This document shows positions 47,651-59,282 of a DNA stretch of 64,000 nt, one piece after another (position 1 is the stretch's first letter; each line of letters starts with the position of its first letter). Source of the stretch: Paraphysomonas bandaiensis (Eukaryota; Chrysophyceae); contig CBFFRP010000291.1 of the NCBI GenBank assembly GCA_965644295.1, positions 165,602 to 229,601 on the forward strand. The letters run 5' to 3'. A program made the position numbers and the translations under genes. Below the pieces are notes generated by a model. It had not been told where the DNA came from, ran no database searches, and saw nothing but the letters and a program-made list of their open reading frames with translations.

Positions 47651-48031
47651 GTTTATTTTTTATTTGTAAAAAAGACAGTTTTGGTAAAAAAACAAATATT
47701 TAAACCACGAAAATTTCCAATAACGAGAATTTTTACCATAATATCCAGAACTGACTGTATATGTACGCATTTTGAGGGGTTGTTTTACCCTAATTGATTT
47801 TTCACCGTTATAGTGACGATGAGGATGGGAATTATGTCCCTTGTTCCCTTGAAGGGTTTTTTGTCGTAGTTAGGTTTTTTGTGGCATTAGATACGACAAA
47901 CTTAAACACTCAACAAGTTAGTTAAGTATATCTATATCTATCTATATATCCCGGTAGAGCCTCTATTATACTGGGCTCCTGGGGTATATCCTCACTGCCT
48001 AGTTACTGATTATATCCCATATTCAAGTGAT

Positions 48032-51000
48032 ATGATCAGTCAATCATTAAGTATACCATCACCAACATCTGTTAGACGCAGGACAAGTTTATCTCATCGT
48101 CATGGACAATATGCTATCGTTACAGATGGATATGCTGATAGTGCAGTAGCTGATCCAGAGATATTTTCTAAATGTATTCGATTTTTTCCTCGTAGAATGA
48201 AGACTATACCATCCAGTGAGAGTCAGATAGAGCTCCATGGATGCTGTATGATCATTCAAGTGTTGGGACTTGTCGATATCTTTGAACAGTATGGAAGTGA
48301 AATGGATTCAGTGCTGGAGAGACATTCTCGAACTGCTAATGGAGCTTTGAAGACAATCATTCGTAGTGTGCACTCTCATGGAGGTGATATCATTAGTATT
48401 CAGCCACATAAATTAGTGTGTCTCTTTAGCCACCACAACCTACAGGGGCCTATTATTAGATGTGCGATGCAAGCCATACAATGTGGCATCCAGTTATGCG
48501 AAACCGGTATCCGGGATATAACTTTAAAGGTAGCGATATCGTATGGAACACTAAATTTCGCGATAATTGGCGGTTACAATGGCGTATGTAAGTATCTCAC
48601 CAATGGGTCTTGTATAGACTCTGCAGGTCAGTGTCTGAAATACTCTGAGGCTCAGGGTGTTTCGATAACGTCTGATGTACACAATGTTGTGGCACATGAT
48701 GTTTCGGCTGCGAAAATTGGCAATGGGTGTGTGAGAGTGTTGGGCCTGCGAGCCTCAACTTCAGAAGAAAAAACACGTCATTCTTGGGAGGTATGTACAT
48801 TGAACTGTATATATTGGTATTTAATATTGTAATGCTATAACATACGGACACATTATATTTGACAATGGTGTTCTAGGTAATATCAGCTACCACTAGTAGC
48901 GTGGGTTCTCTACTCTCGAGCAATGGCGAATTATTATTGTCGTATGGAGAGATTTGTGACAGAGATATTGTCAGCTGTGTACCTCCTCCTATTGTCTATG
49001 CTTCTGTTACTGATTCACTGGAGAGTGTACAGGGAGTGTGTACAGTAACGTCACTCTATATGAGAGTGGATTCATATATTTCGACTGCTTACCATGAGTT
49101 AACCAGTATGCAGTCCTTTTTATTTTCCATGCAAAAGTGTGTGGCTGAATGTGGGGGGTTCCTTCGACAGTTTCTCATTGACGACGCGGGTTGCGTGTTA
49201 ATTGGCCATTGGGGGACTCCCGCCCCTCCCTATTCGTCACACTGTGCGAAGGCACTTCGCTGTGCAGTGATGATGAAGAACGAGGCCAATAGACAATCAC
49301 ATTCCGTCTCAATTGGTATCACTACCGGAAGAGTGTATTGCGGAGTTGTTGGAACGGAGTTTCGAAGTGAGTACATAGCCCTGGGGAAGTCTGTTAACTT
49401 TGCTGTGCATCTGATGACTAATGCGACTGGACGTGTTTTAATAGACAACTCTACTTTTCAGCGGCTTCCTTTGGATATTGCATCGTGCACTTACGTAGTA
49501 TCATCGTTACTTGTTGATGACTCCTCCGAAGCATCACTGATTCACTGCTACACTTCATCTGTTCCACCTACAATGTATGCCCGAGACATTTGTCCCGATT
49601 CTGAAATAATTGTCGAGGGCTACGTTCGTCGAGTGCTATATTCCGCACTAGACTTTAGCAACGGCACAGCGTTCCTGTTTTCTGATACATCAATTTGTAG
49701 TGATTACTCCTCAGAATCTGATCAAGATAGTTCTGTCGTGTTGACAGCAAATTCACCACTACGAACTATATCTGACTCCACTTCAAATAGTAGTCAATCT
49801 AGAGCGTCATCCAGAGCCAGGGTATTTATTATCACGGGTGTTCCAGGAAGTGGTAAGAATATTTTGTACTTGATCTGTAATTAAAATGTATATAAATTAC
49901 ATTATTTTGAATCTATATTTCTATTGACTATTCCTCTATTATGCTGCGTATTAGGGAAGACGTGTATTGCCAATTTCTTCATCCGTCGCCTGGTGTCCCG
50001 TCAGTCGATGAAACGAGACAGTTGTTACAAGAATACTCGAGCAGGAGTCGTATACGTTTCATTGAGTGATGTAGATGACTCAACAGGAAGCTCCCTCCAG
50101 AAAATATTTCATGGTATATTCATGTGGTTCGATAAACACGATCATGAGAGTCAAAAGGCATTCTTGCTGAGCATGATAGGGGGAGCATTTCCTTCTTATT
50201 CTTCTGCTGGTGTGGTGTTGTCTATTTTCCCGATAATCGAAAAAATTCTGCAAGTTGACTGGGATTGGGGCGTATCATGCAGTGAAGAGGATAAAATGAT
50301 ATTCAGGGCGTATACTGATTACCGTGAAGACAAAAGTGATTTTGACGCTCTTGCAGAGCTGCTGTGTTACATTTTAAGCGAAGGGATACCAGCGTTATGT
50401 GTTGACAATGCTCACTTTATGTGTCTTGATGCTTGGAAAGTGATAACCCGCCTTTGTTTGATGGAACCAGCTGCGACTATTATTCTCACAATTAGAGAGC
50501 GAGAGTATCGAAAGCTCACCGCTTCTGTACGTTTAGTTGACACTTCGAACAACAGCAGATACAGAGAATACGGTGATCAAACGGAGCCATTCTTTCCTGG
50601 CAGTGATACTCCGAAGCCATCCCATGTTGCCACGCTATCGGAGGACGTGGTACCGTTGAGGTATACTGCCCCTTCATGCGATAGTTATTCTTATTTTGCT
50701 TGTAGGCATGCACAGGAGTACAATCATTTGGTTGAGGTACTACCATGCCATACTTTACGAAGACTTCACCTAAAGAAATTGTCATTGAAGACAGTTCGTA
50801 AAATTATGTGTCATCATTTTCATGATGAAATATATGAGTGCCACGTGAAAGCAGCTGCGAAACTAACATATTGTAACCCGTTTTTGCTCGGGAAACTTGT
50901 TCAATACGCGAAACAATCTTTCAGCCACGATTTGTCGAGTGCTGTGTTTCATATGAAAGGCGGTAATGTTGTTTCAAATATTTTAGAAAGGTTGCATCCG

Positions 51001-51807
51001 AGAGAATATGCTATCCTTGAAGCTGCAAGCGTGATCGGGGAGCAGTTTTATATCGATGTGTTGAAAGAAATAGTCCAACCTAGTCTATGTTGTAATTTGT
51101 ACCTTGGTATAAGTGTACTCGAAGAGACTGGTGTTATTATTGCTCTAGCAGATGGCTATTATGGCTTTATCAATGCCATTGTGCACAATCATGTGTATGG
51201 CAAAATTCCGGAAAGGTATGAAAGTGACTAGTTCGTCTATATTTCTGTGACTTTGATGGTATATTTGCAGTGACATAGGCAAGATGCATCTAAAGGCTGC
51301 TTCTGCCATTCAGAAGTGTTGTCCTACTGATTCTCCAGGCTACTCTGTGAGGTATGTTTGTATTATTTCATAAGGCGCTGTCTTAGATTATTTAACAGTT
51401 TAAGTTACCATTACGACAAGTGTAACGATAGCTCGTACAACAAGTTGAGGTACAGGCTGTCGTGCGATGCAGCCCGGAATTACTTGAAGAGACTCGACGT
51501 TGTAGCTGCTATGCCCTTTCTGGAAAGTGCTTATCAGAATGTAGCAACACGATCCGAAGCATCGTCACTATGTACGATATTATTGGAATCTATCAACGTA
51601 ACTCATGCTGAAATGGAAGCATCTAGAGACGGATTAACTCCCAGTCCTAAATTGAGTGGAATTCTTTGGCAGCAAGAGCGAATGTATGAAGCTTTGCAGC
51701 GGCGTCGCAGTGCTATTATTGGAATTGTTGACTATATGAAAGTAATATTTCATGTTTCCCGGTCCCCAGCTAAAGTACATTCTGCTGACCGTGTTGTATG
51801 GAAGTGA
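48032..51807 (+). CDS. ADCY10-like protein with degenerate cyclase domains and P-loop
   Basis: Five exons: 48032-48790, 48877-49852, 49955-51215, 51271-51351, 51399-51807 (1161 residues). The layout follows soluble adenylyl cyclase ADCY10: cyclase-homology domain C1 (~residues 60-240), C2 (~275-450), then an NTPase with Walker A GVPGSGKT (split by an intron) and a long helical region. C2 keeps GGFLRQFLIDDAGCVLIGHW and GITTGRVYCGVVG, then ALGKSVNFAVHLM. Key residues look lost: in C1 both metal-binding Asp positions are replaced (Gln in CCMIIQVLG; PHK where GD is expected after GGDIIS). In C2 the Asn is kept but the catalytic Arg is His. It is therefore probably a pseudo-cyclase or regulatory ATPase. 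Divergent from the JmjC gene. Confidence 0.85.
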
Positions 51808-52242
51808 CGAGATTATACGTTCATGTACTGATTGTATAAGTTGACTTCAGCTGTGTCTTCCGCATTTGTTATTCTTGGCGTTTTCAATATTTGGAGCGCT
51901 CTGTTCAATTCGATCATTTAAAGTTTATATCTTACAATACAAAATAGTGCTGCTACATTATGTACTGTGTTTTAATTATGACGCCTAAGTTCATGTTTGA
52001 ACGTTGTGATATTATTGTGTATTGATTCACGAATAGTTTGATATACTGATGTATTTTGATATCTATGAAATGGAAACGTATATTTCTGATCCAGTGTTTT
52101 CAAATGCCAATATCAATATCTTGGTGAGTGCTGGTATAATACTATTCCTATATTCATAATTTGATTTAGCAAAGTACAGTAAATAATACATTTTATTATC
52201 TCATCCTCTGTGCTCAGCCAATACAGATAAAGAGTCTATTAA

Positions 52243-52290
52243 TTGTCAATGATTGAAATTGGGACAGAGTATCATAATTTCAAATCACCA
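52243..52290 (+). repeat. Dispersed repeat R, partial copy 3
   Basis: TTAATTGTCAATGATTGAAA, then TTGGGACA and ATCATAATT, matching the left part of copy 1. Confidence 0.5.
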
Positions 52291-52384
52291 GCCATCAAAC
52301 ACGATGACTGGAAAGAGAAAGTTTCGGTTGCTCAGCGAGGTGGTGGTGGGATCTAAATACAGAGAGCGTAAGGTATCACCAAGT

Positions 52385-52556
52385 AGTGAATGTCAGATTA
52401 TTAGTTGTTAGCAATTGGCGTGTAAGAGTCAGAACGTCAGAACTAATGTATCAAGCAATTTAACAAACTAGTCCTTAACTCTGATATCCTACTATATGGC
52501 ACTCGAAAGACGAAAGCTGCTTGTGCGTCACCGCAAGCACCAAGATGCAACTAAAC
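52385..52556 (+). repeat. Dispersed repeat L, best-preserved copy
   Basis: Matches 14826-14945 in the same orientation and 806-985 in reverse. It contains AAGAGTCAGAACGTCAGAAC, CTAGTCCTTAACTCTGATAT, and the GC-richer end GCTGCTTGTGCGTCACCGCA. It may be a solo LTR of an old element, but no clean ends or target duplication were identified. Confidence 0.55.
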
Positions 52557-53728
52557 CTAGTATAATGAATAAAGGAATATTATATTACATAACAGTTGAT
52601 TTACTTCATCACTACATTACTCTAATAGTATAGTATGCACTACCTATTAAATACAGAAAGTGCTGCGCCTCACAATGACAATAACACTTAACATCAGTTG
52701 TACCTTTCAAAAAATGACGTTTCGATTAGTAACAAACATCTATAAATTAGTGTTTCTTACAGCATTTTCATTGTTTGGGAAGGCATTATCATCCTATCTC
52801 ATATACATACGTATACAGCATTCACATACACTTCTCGTACACTCCATTTTACTTTGACTTCATGATTTTTTGTTCACTATATCTTATGAGCGTATTATAT
52901 GAAACTCCTCAAATTGTTTAGTACAAGTATTAGGCGGTTTTGGCTTTGGTGAAAGTAACCAACTTATAAGGATAAGAGCAAAAGCGTCTGATGCTTTTTA
53001 AAACACCTCTCAATATACATAATACGACATGAAAAGTACCATACTATAAATGTTTTTTCATATAAACCATCAAAGAGTTGACTACACTCATACAAGAAGT
53101 AACTTCTTGTATATATCAGCTACACAACATACATAATAACAGTACTTGTAAGCAAACTACCACATATTCAGAATACTGTATGTGAAATTCAATTAAAACG
53201 ATTAGTCTTACTAAATACTGAAATAAAAACAGTTGTAAACAAGCTAATGAGAGTTAACGTAGGCATGGATATGTAACTGATGTCCTCGTAGGGCTATAAG
53301 CAATGATTAATAAGCTTACTGCAGTACACTCTTGTAATGTATCAACATACTGTTATCATCATAGATGCTGATACACGGAGAGAGTATCTGAACCCTAAAC
53401 TCCTCCTAAAAGTCATAAAAATCGCTGTTTTCCTTATAAAACTGGGTTATTAGCATTTATCTATTAATATTAGTAGTTTTCATAGAAATATGGGTTTTCT
53501 TTAATGTAAATCCACTGTTTTTGATGTTAGAGAAAATGTAGCCCACACAACAGTAAAAAATCAACGGAACTCTCCATATAGAACTGCAGCACTCTGTATA
53601 TATATGCATGTATATCCAACTATCCAACCGTTTTATATATGATGCAGTGTGTTTGTTTGATAATATAACCATACACACTATATTTCTATCGATATTAATC
53701 GCTCAACGAGTTAATTGTTGCTAGACAA

Positions 53729-54962
53729 ATGCATTCTTTCGTATCGTTGACGCTGCTTATCATTGCTGCACCATGCTATTGCGAAGATCCAATATCGTTT
53801 CACGACTTGTTTGTTGTTGAACCTTCCGGGAATGCAGTTATGCGATTACGAGGATACGACCGCGATGGCGACTCGGTATATTGTATGGATAATACAATTC
53901 ATGTCGGCTAAATTTTGTGTCCACAGTTGAAGTACAGAGTAACGTCTGTTCCGAAGTCTGGAAGTTTACACCAGCTCTCTAAGGTCTACAGCGCTTATGG
54001 TTACGATCCCAAGGACGGCACTCGCATTACCAACACGCCTGTTCTCGTCACTGGTTCAAAAAATAGAGTATACTACAAACGTTCTACCCCAGATATAGCT
54101 ACTAACAATAAGGTAAGTCATGAGAATATTATATACATCCAGCTAATTTCCTTGCAGTGGGGCACATTTAGTTACACTGTCAGTGATGCAAGGGCAACAT
54201 CTTATAACGCCACTGTTACTCTCGTACCCCCTTCTGGAGCAATTGTAGGAAGTAATTTTCTCTTGAACAATGAGGGTTGGAGGGTGGTCGGCAATAGAGA
54301 AGCTTACACGTCTGCCCAATACGAACCCTACAGCCGAGGTTTGCTATTGAACCACTACATTATAGGCACAGACGACAAAATTAATGTGGACAGTTCCGAT
54401 AGTCAAGATATGTCATTGTGGTACTTCGATGCCCCTGAATCCTATCTCGGTAATATGGGCATTGCATATGGGGGCTCTTTCGAGTTTACCGTGGCTGCCT
54501 TCTCAGGCGATTTTTCTCAGTTGAACGATGATGTGAGTACATAATTATGGTATAATTTTTATATTCTAATGTGCTTGTGATAAGGCGCATTTGGTCGTAC
54601 TGGACTGTGAAGATTGTGTTGGTCCTGTGGGTTCGGGTATCACGTTGGCGTATCCACTCAGCACCGCCCTTGCGAAACAGTCATTCAGTGGAGATGCGGT
54701 CACGTTTACTCTCTCATTACATGAGAAATCGGGATGGGTGAAAGATCCCCAGAATTCTCTCAAACGATGGACTACTCCATCCCAGTGTGATCTTATTCAA
54801 GTTCTCTCAAGACTATCGTCTGTCCGCATCCTTGGCGATTTCACTAGATGGTATGAGAGTGTTGCTATTGACAATGTGCTGTTTTACAATAAGAAGGGAG
54901 GACAGATTCCTGTATGTGCTATGCATCGACCTGATGCGAGCATATGTACGTGTTCAAATTAA
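53729..54962 (+). CDS. Secreted laminin-IV-like domain protein
   Basis: Four exons: 53729-53875, 53927-54112, 54158-54532, 54585-54962 (361 residues), all phase 0. There is a signal peptide at residues 1-18 (SFVSLTLLIIAAPCYC). Residues ~25-135 look like a cadherin/bacterial-Ig-type beta fold (GYDRDGDSLKYRVTSVPKSG; GTFSYTVSDA). Residues ~150-345 resemble the laminin IV/B domain: LWYFDAPESYLGNMGIAYGG, VVLDCEDC, and the late motif VRILGDFTRWYESVAIDNV. The C-terminus is Cys-containing and there is no membrane segment. It is probably an extracellular-matrix or cell-wall protein. Similar modules occur in heterokont surface proteins (family impression). Confidence 0.8.
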
Positions 54963-55597
54963 TCATGACGTGGAGTTGGTTAGTGTTAGAATTAAACGCA
55001 GTCAAAGTCAGTTGTATATTTTAAATAATAAGAATAGATCAACATGTCAGTATGGAATAAATACACGTATAGCGGGCGTTTTCCATTCTGGTAGTAAGCT
55101 GAGGAAGGAGTGCGTGAACTGTAGTATATGAAGTTGAGGTTCAGTAGAGCCTTGTGTGTAGTGTAAATAGCAATAGTAAACTAGCCCTTTCAATAATGCA
55201 GTAGTAGACTTCGGTCCTCATAGGACGAGAATATTTCTGTAGCACACTTGAACTACCCAGTAGGTTTTGGTTAAGTTCTTTTCTCGTTTCGTTGAAAAAA
55301 GTAAAATATTCGTATTGATTAAGATACGATACATAAAAATTTTACTCGACATAAAGAATCATAGTAAATAGGTAGTGGGCTACTGATCAATAGTAAGTGC
55401 TAACCACATCATTATTCAACATCCCTGAAAGAAAAACTAATGTTCATAGTAACAATGTTGCACGACAAAACAACTTATCCTAAATTTTGGTTTTTAAGTA
55501 CATCGGAGATATTCGTTATATAAACACTTCTCGTACACCCTTAAAAATTGAATTAGTGTGTATAAACCTATACTTAATTTATAGACATTACAATGAA
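54963..55597. other. Intergenic
   Basis: AT-rich unique DNA between convergent gene ends. The frame at 54787-55131 is a shifted read of the previous gene plus flank. Nothing else was seen. Confidence 0.4.
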
Positions 55598-55765
55598 TTA
55601 TGAAGAGTTATCATCTGCTAATTTCTTTGCTTTTATGCGTGCCTTATCTCGCAACACACCCTTGTGCATTTCCTCTTTCTCTGCTGTCTGTAGATAATGT
55701 ACATAAGCTACAATAGCACCCGATAAAATACAAGTGCCCAAGAAAATAGTACCACCCTTGGGCAT
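55598..55765 (-). CDS. PET117: PET117-like cytochrome c oxidase assembly factor
   Basis: 55-residue single-exon frame, short enough to be missed by routine ORF calls. An N-terminal membrane segment (TIFLGTCILSGAIVAYVHYL) is followed by a charged helix with QTAEKEEMHKGVLRDKAR and Lys-rich continuation. PET117 proteins are 55-80 residues with the same plan: one membrane helix, then VH-x2-Q...M-x-GV-x-RD-x2-R. PET117 works in the mitochondrial inner membrane with COX15 in haem A/complex IV assembly. The single-codon precision of the motif makes chance unlikely, but the gene is small and lacks transcript evidence. Confidence 0.75.
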   Translation of the reverse strand: MPKGGTIFLGTCILSGAIVAYVHYLQTAEKEEMHKGVLRDKARIKAKKLADDNSS

Positions 55766-56418
55766 TATAATAGTGCCAATGTATCCACTGGATAAAGGTT
55801 ATACGCTTATTCTCCACTAAACCTGCAGGGAGTAGAAACTTAGTGAATCAAGCTATTTACTGGCAAGCTAATTTCAAGTCGCTCTATAGCTCTATACGAC
55901 TGATATGTACACACTTCATCATACATAACCATTCATCCCGAATCCACCAAATCAAATGGACATAAACCATTTCTGTGAAATTTTATTGGCTAATAAGTTG
56001 CAAGATGTTGAGTATTTTTTTCATCTAGAAAATCTGTGTATTTCGATATCAAAATTTATCTCAATATATCTCTAAAACCCTGAATTTTGATGACTGCTGT
56101 ATCAAAATACAGGAAATCTACCAATAAGTTATGATGTTGATGTGTGAAAATCTAGTGTAGATATTAAAATTTTGGTATGATAAAACAGCAGCCGTGAATG
56201 CATAGAGTTACATAGAGTCTCCTATAGTTATTATAGAGCTAAGACAAGACCATCATTTGAGTACAATTGTATCAGATATATCATTCAGTACCTCGTAATC
56301 ATCTACAGTGGTTAGACTAAAGGAGTAGTGAAGGAATAATTTCATCTATTTAAAGATGAATGTGTTCAATTTTATATTTGGTAATAAGACATACATATAG
56401 CGATGTATGTATGGGATC
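55766..56418. other. Intergenic, divergent
   Basis: Lies between PET117 (minus) and the ankyrin gene (plus). AT-rich, with no repeat or motif recognised. It probably holds both promoters. Confidence 0.4.
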
Positions 56419-58119
56419 ATGAAACTGTTCATAGGGAAATCTATATTCCAAGCGATTGAAGAAGGGGATTTAGAGACCACCAAAGCTATTCTCGATAAGT
56501 CACCAAATAAGATACATACAATTGATGGGGTAAAGTGTTGGAGTGTAATGCCGATTGGATTAATGGGTTTATACAGAATGGGCTAACGCCTTTGCATTGT
56601 GCGGTGGACTCCCACGTTGATATTGCAGTGGAGCTGATTCGAAGAGGAGCTCGGATTCCAGTACAAAACCCTGTGCGTATAAATGCAGCCGTTTCACATG
56701 AATGATAATTTTTACAGGGGGGACCCTTACACTGGGCGATCGAAACCAAGCGGTTAGAGATAGCATTATGTTTAGTGGATACTGAAAGTGATATCAACAT
56801 TACCGATGCGGTGTGTGTTTGTGTTCTTCATTTTGTGGCGTGCTAAGACTTGTGTAGGACCAGTGCAGCCCTGTCGCAAAAGCTGCAGCGACGGGCATGA
56901 CTCCTGTGGTTCGCAAACTCATTGAGAAAAACGTCAATCTCGATACACAGACGAAGGTAGATATTTCTGAAAATTCAGTATTTGTATTAGTCTAAATTTT
57001 GTCTGAACCGAATTGTTGTTACTGCAGAAAGGTTATACAGCCCTTCATTTGGCTCTAAAGAATGCCAACATTGAAGCCGCGATATATCTCATAGAGACAC
57101 GTAAAGCTCTGAACATTCGTGATTCGGTAATATCATACTTCTTATGCGTGGTATTCATAATTATAACATTATATATGCGCGCAGCGTGGTAGGACTGCAC
57201 TTTGCCTTGCCATCAAGGAAAAACACTTCCCTATTGTTACGAAATTGCTAGATAACGGAGCTGATGTTGAACTCGAAGACGAGGTAATGCTGAAATATAC
57301 TTGATGATGTAAATGCTCATGTGACTTCTGTATAATCGGTGGATAGAATGGCTGGCGTGCTATTCATCGTGCCTGTAGTGATGAGAACGAAGAAGTATTG
57401 GCAGAATTGCTCTGCCGAGGAGCAGACCCGAATGCGCAAGATGAGGTATGTTTAAATCCAACCTTGTTGCATTTTACTTTACTCACTTATAAATGAATAA
57501 TATACAGAACGGTTGGACGCCTCTTCACTTGGCTTCATGGAAGGGCTACAGCGAAATGATAGGCATGCTCCTCAAACACCGGAGTGATGTTAACTTGACC
57601 ACTGTGGTGAGTCTTATTGCTTTTTGGGGTTTTTCGTTGAGTTAGTATTATGTTCTTATCAATCTGGACTCTGTTTCCTGTAGTAATCGTGCTCTCTCAT
57701 TGCAGGATGGAAATACAGCTCTTATGTGGTGCTTACGCGGAACATCATCACGGCACAAAGTCGTTGCTGATCGACTGCTTGATGCTGGTGCAGATGTCAC
57801 AATTGCCAACAAGGTATTGAAGCAAGAAAGATATATTCATATCGTTTATACGAATACAATGTGATCAGGAGGGACAAACCCCATTACATAAGGCTGCTCA
57901 ACTTGGCTATGGAAAAATGGCTATGAGATTGCTAGATCTTGGAGCTGATATTGAGGCGAAAAATAATGTACGTTTACACGCGATTGTTTGCGATACGCGG
58001 TTTTATTAAACTGTATCTTATAGGAAGGAGAAACACCTCTTGATGTTGCTAAAGATGAAAATGTCAAAAATCTTCTTAAAATGTCATTAGCAAAGAAGAA
58101 AATAGTTGATACAGATTAG
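56419..58119 (+). CDS. Ankyrin-repeat protein, one repeat per exon
   Basis: Eleven exons, all phase 0: 56419-56529, 56577-56672, 56718-56810, 56858-56956, 57028-57126, 57185-57283, 57347-57445, 57508-57606, 57706-57813, 57869-57967, 58024-58119 (365 residues). Exons 4-8 and 10 are exactly 99 bp, encoding one 33-residue repeat each; exons 2, 3, 9 and 11 are 93-108 bp. Each exon begins near NG/KG-x-T-x-LH and ends at the loop before the next repeat (for example NGWTPLHLASWKGYSEMIGM). Ten canonical repeats and a short basic tail (LAKKKIVDTD) make up the protein. It is a protein-interaction scaffold; the partner is unknown. The individual exons are too short for ordinary ORF detection. Confidence 0.9.
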
Positions 58120-58887
58120 CATTACTCATCTGAAACGATGCTGCTGGGCTTCATTTATTGAAGGTGCAACGTGCCATGGATACCACAATATTTATCTACA
58201 TGTTACCTAAAGCTGTTGACTCAAAGGGGTCTGTAGTCTGTGGTGTATGTTACCTTTCGGTTGTAGTAATAATAGAGTTTGAGGCTGCCCATTGGTGTAC
58301 TCTGTTAGGAGTAGTTGTTAACTGCATCAGCCTATGAGCTTAGTACAATTCAACTGTAGCACAAAGAGAATGGTTGGACCTGTGACAAACAAATTGCAAA
58401 AGTATTGTTGGGTAGCTAGCTTCAATAAGTAAAATACTCTTGCAATAAGTGTTCCCTTGTATTGATATAAGGAAGCGATTACATCTAAAAGAAAAACCAT
58501 GACAATGGCTCACAAGTCAAGCTACTAATTCAGTTCGATTCGATTTCGTATTCCTCTACACGTGGAACTTTATTCTCTATCATCATCTCTCTACCTTATA
58601 GTATGGTAAGCCATATGGCGTCTTTAAATACTCTTGTATGGAACGAGTTCTAAGCAATTGTTTAATTGCTATAGCAATGCAATGCACCTTGCAAGATATC
58701 ACTTCTGTAAGGTTTAAGATAATATGGTTACATCACTGATCTGCGTATTGCAAAATTTCAGTTTTTTCTCCTAAAAACACAAAAAACCATACTTTTATTA
58801 ATTACTGAATAAAATATAGGGTTATCACATAATTAGACACATTTTATACTATGCTGCTACGACGTGTGTGTACTGCAGAGTTCCTAT

Positions 58888-59020
58888 GTGTATTTTTGTT
58901 CAAAGATGCCTCTAATATTGAGACAACAATTATCTGTATTCCAGCTGTAGTTGTATGTAGGTACTATAGAGTAAATTTGCTTCAATATATTTCCGAGTAA
59001 TAAGATGCTGACTGCCAATA
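58888..59020 (-). repeat. MITE family M, copy 5 (left end lost)
   Basis: TGTATTTTTGTTCAAAGATG at the left, CTGACTGCCAATA at the right. It is the reverse orientation of copy 6, which starts 25 bp further on. The outer CGTATCGGCATCC end is missing. Confidence 0.8.
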
Positions 59021-59045
59021 TTGTGTACACTCTGTAGCATATTTT

Positions 59046-59197
59046 CGTATCGGCAGTCAGAATCATATTTTTTCGGAAATAAATTGAAGCAAAATTCCTC
59101 AATATTACTGATATACAACTGCGGCTGGTATACACATAATTGTTGTCTCAATATTAGAGGCATCTGTGAACAAAAATATACAAACGATGCCAATACG
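59046..59197 (+). repeat. MITE family M, copy 6
   Basis: 152 bp from CGTATCGGCAGTCAGAATC to GATGCCAATACG, with the same body as the others. With copy 5 it forms a large inverted repeat that could fold as a hairpin. Confidence 0.85.
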
Positions 59198-59282
59198 CTC
59201 TACATAATCACACTGCATTAAAGTAACACTTACATTACCAGAGTTATATTCATATCATAACACGTAATCCTCATTTAATCCA

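Larger units (their letters stand above)
47066..48031. promoter_or_regulatory. Divergent region with MITE and compound microsatellite
   Basis: 966 bp between the JmjC and cyclase-like gene starts. It holds MITE copy 4 (47123-47273) and a compound array (47303-47650), then ~380 bp of AT-rich unique sequence with TATCTATATCTA before the plus-strand gene. Confidence 0.5.
51808..53728. other. 1.9-kb intergenic region with repeat pieces
   Basis: Contains a partial repeat R (52243-52290) and repeat L (52385-52556). The 65-codon frame at 52660-52857 has hydrophobic stretches but no support. The rest is AT-rich with no recognised feature. Confidence 0.5.
58120..59282. other. Intergenic with two MITE copies
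   Basis: Unique AT-rich DNA (58120-58887), then an inverted pair of MITE copies (58888-59020 and 59046-59197), then ~85 bp before CSN6. Frames here lie within the MITEs and are not genes. Confidence 0.5.

Noticed and set aside
47453-47703. Plus-strand frames of repeated Met-Tyr-Val-Cys
   Set aside because: Same cause: the GTAT array has no stops.
52660-52857. 65-codon hydrophobic plus-strand frame
   Set aside because: No family resemblance, no splice partner, and it lies in AT-rich DNA with repeat pieces.
58884-59221. Small frames on both strands
   Set aside because: They lie inside the MITE copies and recur wherever the MITE does.
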